A stretch of DNA of 64,000 nucleotides, from contig CBDFGK010000003.1 in the NCBI GenBank assembly GCA_965247075.1, positions 620,001-684,000 on the forward strand, written 5' to 3'. Each line of letters starts with the position of its first letter. The first letter of the stretch is position 1. Under the pieces are notes generated by a model, which worked only from the letters and a program-made list of their open reading frames with translations, was not told where the DNA came from and did no database searches. Shown piece by piece: positions 62,129 to 64,000 of this stretch. The stretch comes from CBDFGK01 sp965247075 (GTDB taxonomy: Bacteria > Pseudomonadota > Gammaproteobacteria > Pseudomonadales > Halieaceae). The position numbers and the translations under genes were made by a program.

Positions 62129-63022
62129 ATGGCAACAATAGCATTTATCGGCCTCGGCAATATGGGTGGTCCCATGGCCAGGAACCTGGTGGCAGCGGGG
62201 CATGCAGTAACCGTGTTTGACCTGATGCCCGAGGCCTGTGCGCACTTGCAGCAGGCCGGCGCCACAGTAGCTGAGACTACCGCTGTGGCTATCGAAGGGG
62301 CAGAATATGTGATCACCATGTTGCCCGCAGGTAAGCACGTGGCCGGCGTTTACATTGGCAGTGGGGAGCAGCCGGGCCTGTTATCCCAACTCGACAGTAG
62401 CGTCACAGTTCTCGATTGCAGCACCATTGATGCGCAAACCGCGCGCACGGTGGGTGAGGCCGCTGCGAAACTGGATATTGGTTTTATGGATGCACCGGTA
62501 TCTGGCGGCGTGGCGGCCGCGACCGCCGGTACACTGGCATTTATGTGCGGTGGCTCGGCAGAAACGTTTGAGAAAGCCAAACCGGTGCTGGCCGACATGG
62601 GCAAGAATATTTTTCACGCCGGTCCCGCCGGCGCCGGCCAGGTCGCCAAGGGCTGTAACAATATGCTGTTGGCCATTCATATGATCGGTACCAGCGAGGC
62701 ACTGGAAATGGGTGCGCGCAATGGTCTCGATCCGGCGGTGCTTTCCGAGATTATGCTGGCCGGCTCCGGGCGCAACTGGTCGCTGGAAGTCTATAACCCC
62801 TACCCGGGGGTGATGGAAACCGCGCCGGCCGGCAACGACTACAAGCCCGGCTTCATGGTAGACCTGATGGTGAAAGATCTGGGCTTGGCAATGGAAATTG
62901 CCGGCAACTCTGAGTTCGACAATCCCATGGGGCAGTTGGCGCAGGATCTTTACCAAGAGCACCAGCAAGCGGGTAATGGCCAGCGTGATTTCTCCAGTAT
63001 CCTGGAAAAATTGCAGGCTTGA
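62129..63022 (+). CDS. mmsB: 3-hydroxyisobutyrate dehydrogenase
   Basis: A 297-residue beta-hydroxyacid dehydrogenase, standard length. The Rossmann start is FIGLGNMGGPMARNLVAAGH. The substrate motif is MDAPVSGGVAAATAGTLAFM, and the catalytic Lys lies in GAGQVAKGCNNMLLA. It oxidises 3-hydroxyisobutyrate to methylmalonate semialdehyde with NAD. The GGAGAG before the ATG supports the start. It ends the catabolic operon opened by the aldehyde dehydrogenase, so the aldehyde it makes is the obvious substrate for that enzyme. Confidence 0.93.
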   Translation: MATIAFIGLGNMGGPMARNLVAAGHAVTVFDLMPEACAHLQQAGATVAETTAVAIEGAEYVITMLPAGKHVAGVYIGSGEQPGLLSQLDSSVTVLDCSTIDAQTARTVGEAAAKLDIGFMDAPVSGGVAAATAGTLAFMCGGSAETFEKAKPVLADMGKNIFHAGPAGAGQVAKGCNNMLLAIHMIGTSEALEMGARNGLDPAVLSEIMLAGSGRNWSLEVYNPYPGVMETAPAGNDYKPGFMVDLMVKDLGLAMEIAGNSEFDNPMGQLAQDLYQEHQQAGNGQRDFSSILEKLQA

Positions 63023-63084
63023 TATGCAGCCGGACGCTTTTCTGGCCGAACTCGCCGGCAAGCCAGGCTACCAAGGCGGTGGCT

Positions 63085-64000
63085 TCAGCGTGGCAGTATC
63101 TTTAGCGGTATCAGCAATGCAGCAGCAATGCCTATCATGCCGGTGAAAAGGATCAGGCTGGCCGTGTAACTGCCGGTACTATCGAACAATCGCCCTACCA
63201 CGATATAGGCGGGGATAATACACAGAGTGATAAGTGGCCCCATCGCGCCCATGGTGCGACCAAAACTGTCAATGCCGAAAATGCGCGCCACCATGGCGTT
63301 CCATACGGGCAACAAACCGCCGGTGGAAAGGCCGAAGCAGACAGCGGCTACCAGCATCAGCGCGTAGGGTGGCTCAAAAATCAGGATCAGGAAGGCTGTC
63401 GCCAGCAAGGCGTGTGCCATCCACAAGCCCAGTTTGAGATTGATGCGATCTGCGGCCATTCCAAAGCTTATCTTGCCAACCAGGCCGCCCGCCGCCAACA
63501 GCGCAATCATGGTGGAAATTTTGGCGTCCCCGGCGCCAAGCCGTGCGGCATAGGGCGAGAGAATGGCTAACATGGGAGCAAACGCCGAGAACACCATGCC
63601 CATGCTGAGGCCAATAATCCAAAAGACTGGCAGGCGGATAATCTGACCCATGTTGAGGGGCTCGATACCAGTTGCATCGCCAGTGGCCGGTGTTTCCCAC
63701 TGCCCCTCTGGGTGCAGGCCGATGTCCGCTGGTCTGTTCCTGACGCTGAACCAGATGAAGGGTGCGATCACCAACAGAGTGCCCAGCGACAGGTTTTTCA
63801 TGGCGCCGCGCCAACCTTCGCTTTCCAGCCACCAGGTTAGCAGTGCCGGCACCACAATGCCGCCCAGCGATGTGCCCATGGAGGCAATACCCATCGCCTT
63901 ACCCAGGTTGCCGGTAAACCACCGCGATACGGCAGCGCTACCAGACATGGAGCCGGCCATCGCCATAGCTATCGCCATGGTTATGCCCACGGCGATATTG
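63085..64000 (-). CDS. MFS transporter, 5' end outside the window
   Basis: The C-terminal 300 or so residues of a major facilitator protein with about ten visible helices; the frame is open to the window edge. GKAMGIASMGTSLGGIVVPA, LLAAGGLVGKISFGMAADRI and FGLSTGGLLPVWNAMVARIF are typical of monocarboxylate/oxalate-formate-like (OFA) permeases. A cytoplasmic loop around RNRPADIGLHPEGQ separates the two halves. It is convergent with mmsB; uptake of a short-chain acid used by the neighbouring operon is plausible but unproven. Confidence 0.85.
   Translation of the reverse strand, partial: NIAVGITMAIAMAMAGSMSGSAAVSRWFTGNLGKAMGIASMGTSLGGIVVPALLTWWLESEGWRGAMKNLSLGTLLVIAPFIWFSVRNRPADIGLHPEGQWETPATGDATGIEPLNMGQIIRLPVFWIIGLSMGMVFSAFAPMLAILSPYAARLGAGDAKISTMIALLAAGGLVGKISFGMAADRINLKLGLWMAHALLATAFLILIFEPPYALMLVAAVCFGLSTGGLLPVWNAMVARIFGIDSFGRTMGAMGPLITLCIIPAYIVVGRLFDSTGSYTASLILFTGMIGIAAALLIPLKILPR

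Overview
The window looks like chromosome of a heterotrophic gammaproteobacterium. Supporting this are the block argC / DUF6776-like / bactofilin / erpA / anmK / M23 peptidase / tyrS, whose order resembles that of Pseudomonas-type genomes, a C5-pathway haem operon with hemJ, two DEAD-box helicases, a PHA synthase/depolymerase pair, a cyanophycin locus and an mmsB-type valine-degradation operon. A marine Cellvibrionales-like host would fit, but that is inference. I saw no rRNA, tRNA or CRISPR array.

Layout. 1-8029: an IS1182-family element has inserted inside a giant Ig/Fn3/PKD adhesin gene with a C-terminal beta-barrel; a coiled-coil repeat protein, a decayed second copy of the barrel and an IS remnant follow. 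8043-20186: housekeeping block with Nudix hydrolase, hemJ-thiD-hemL-hemB plus a secreted protein (minus strand), a dead CLC channel, argC to erpA (plus), anmK and mepM-like (minus), and tyrS. 20212-29093: an IS remnant, then a tightly packed, AT-richer eight-gene operon. 29325-31885: phaZ and phaC. 32127-33564: gene remnants, a 229-bp inverted-repeat element and a two-gene micro-operon. 33569-40243: cyanophycin genes iadA, cphB, cphA and a cphA-like Mur ligase. 40386-43897: O-methyltransferase and two DEAD-box helicases. 44026-53650: an insertion-sequence graveyard carrying a NERD protein, a decapitated adhesin, a small SutA-like ORF and a HEPN/MNT pair. 53751-64000: an M20 amidohydrolase, a TPR/2OG-oxygenase, and an AraC regulator divergent from a branched-chain acyl-CoA operon, ending in a partial MFS transporter.

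The most interesting item is the operon at 21033-29093. It encodes a secreted protein, a lipoprotein, a membrane-anchored repeat protein, a PEGA plus formylglycine-generating-enzyme-like protein, a 41-residue membrane peptide, an ExbB/TolQ/MotA-type channel subunit and two von Willebrand A proteins. Both VWA proteins begin with an ExbD-like transmembrane helix that keeps the channel aspartate. It reads as a proton-motive-force-driven trans-envelope machine in which VWA domains replace the usual periplasmic domain of ExbD/TolR/MotB. I know of no described system with this exact composition.

Two storage polymers are handled side by side: PHA (phaC, phaZ) and cyanophycin (cphA synthesis, cphB depolymerisation, iadA dipeptide cleavage). 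The right-hand operon would take isobutyryl-CoA through acyl-CoA dehydrogenase, enoyl-CoA hydratase, 3-hydroxyisobutyryl-CoA hydrolase and 3-hydroxyisobutyrate dehydrogenase, but its aldehyde dehydrogenase is of the EutE/AdhE/SauS-like CoA-acylating type rather than a recognisable MmsA.
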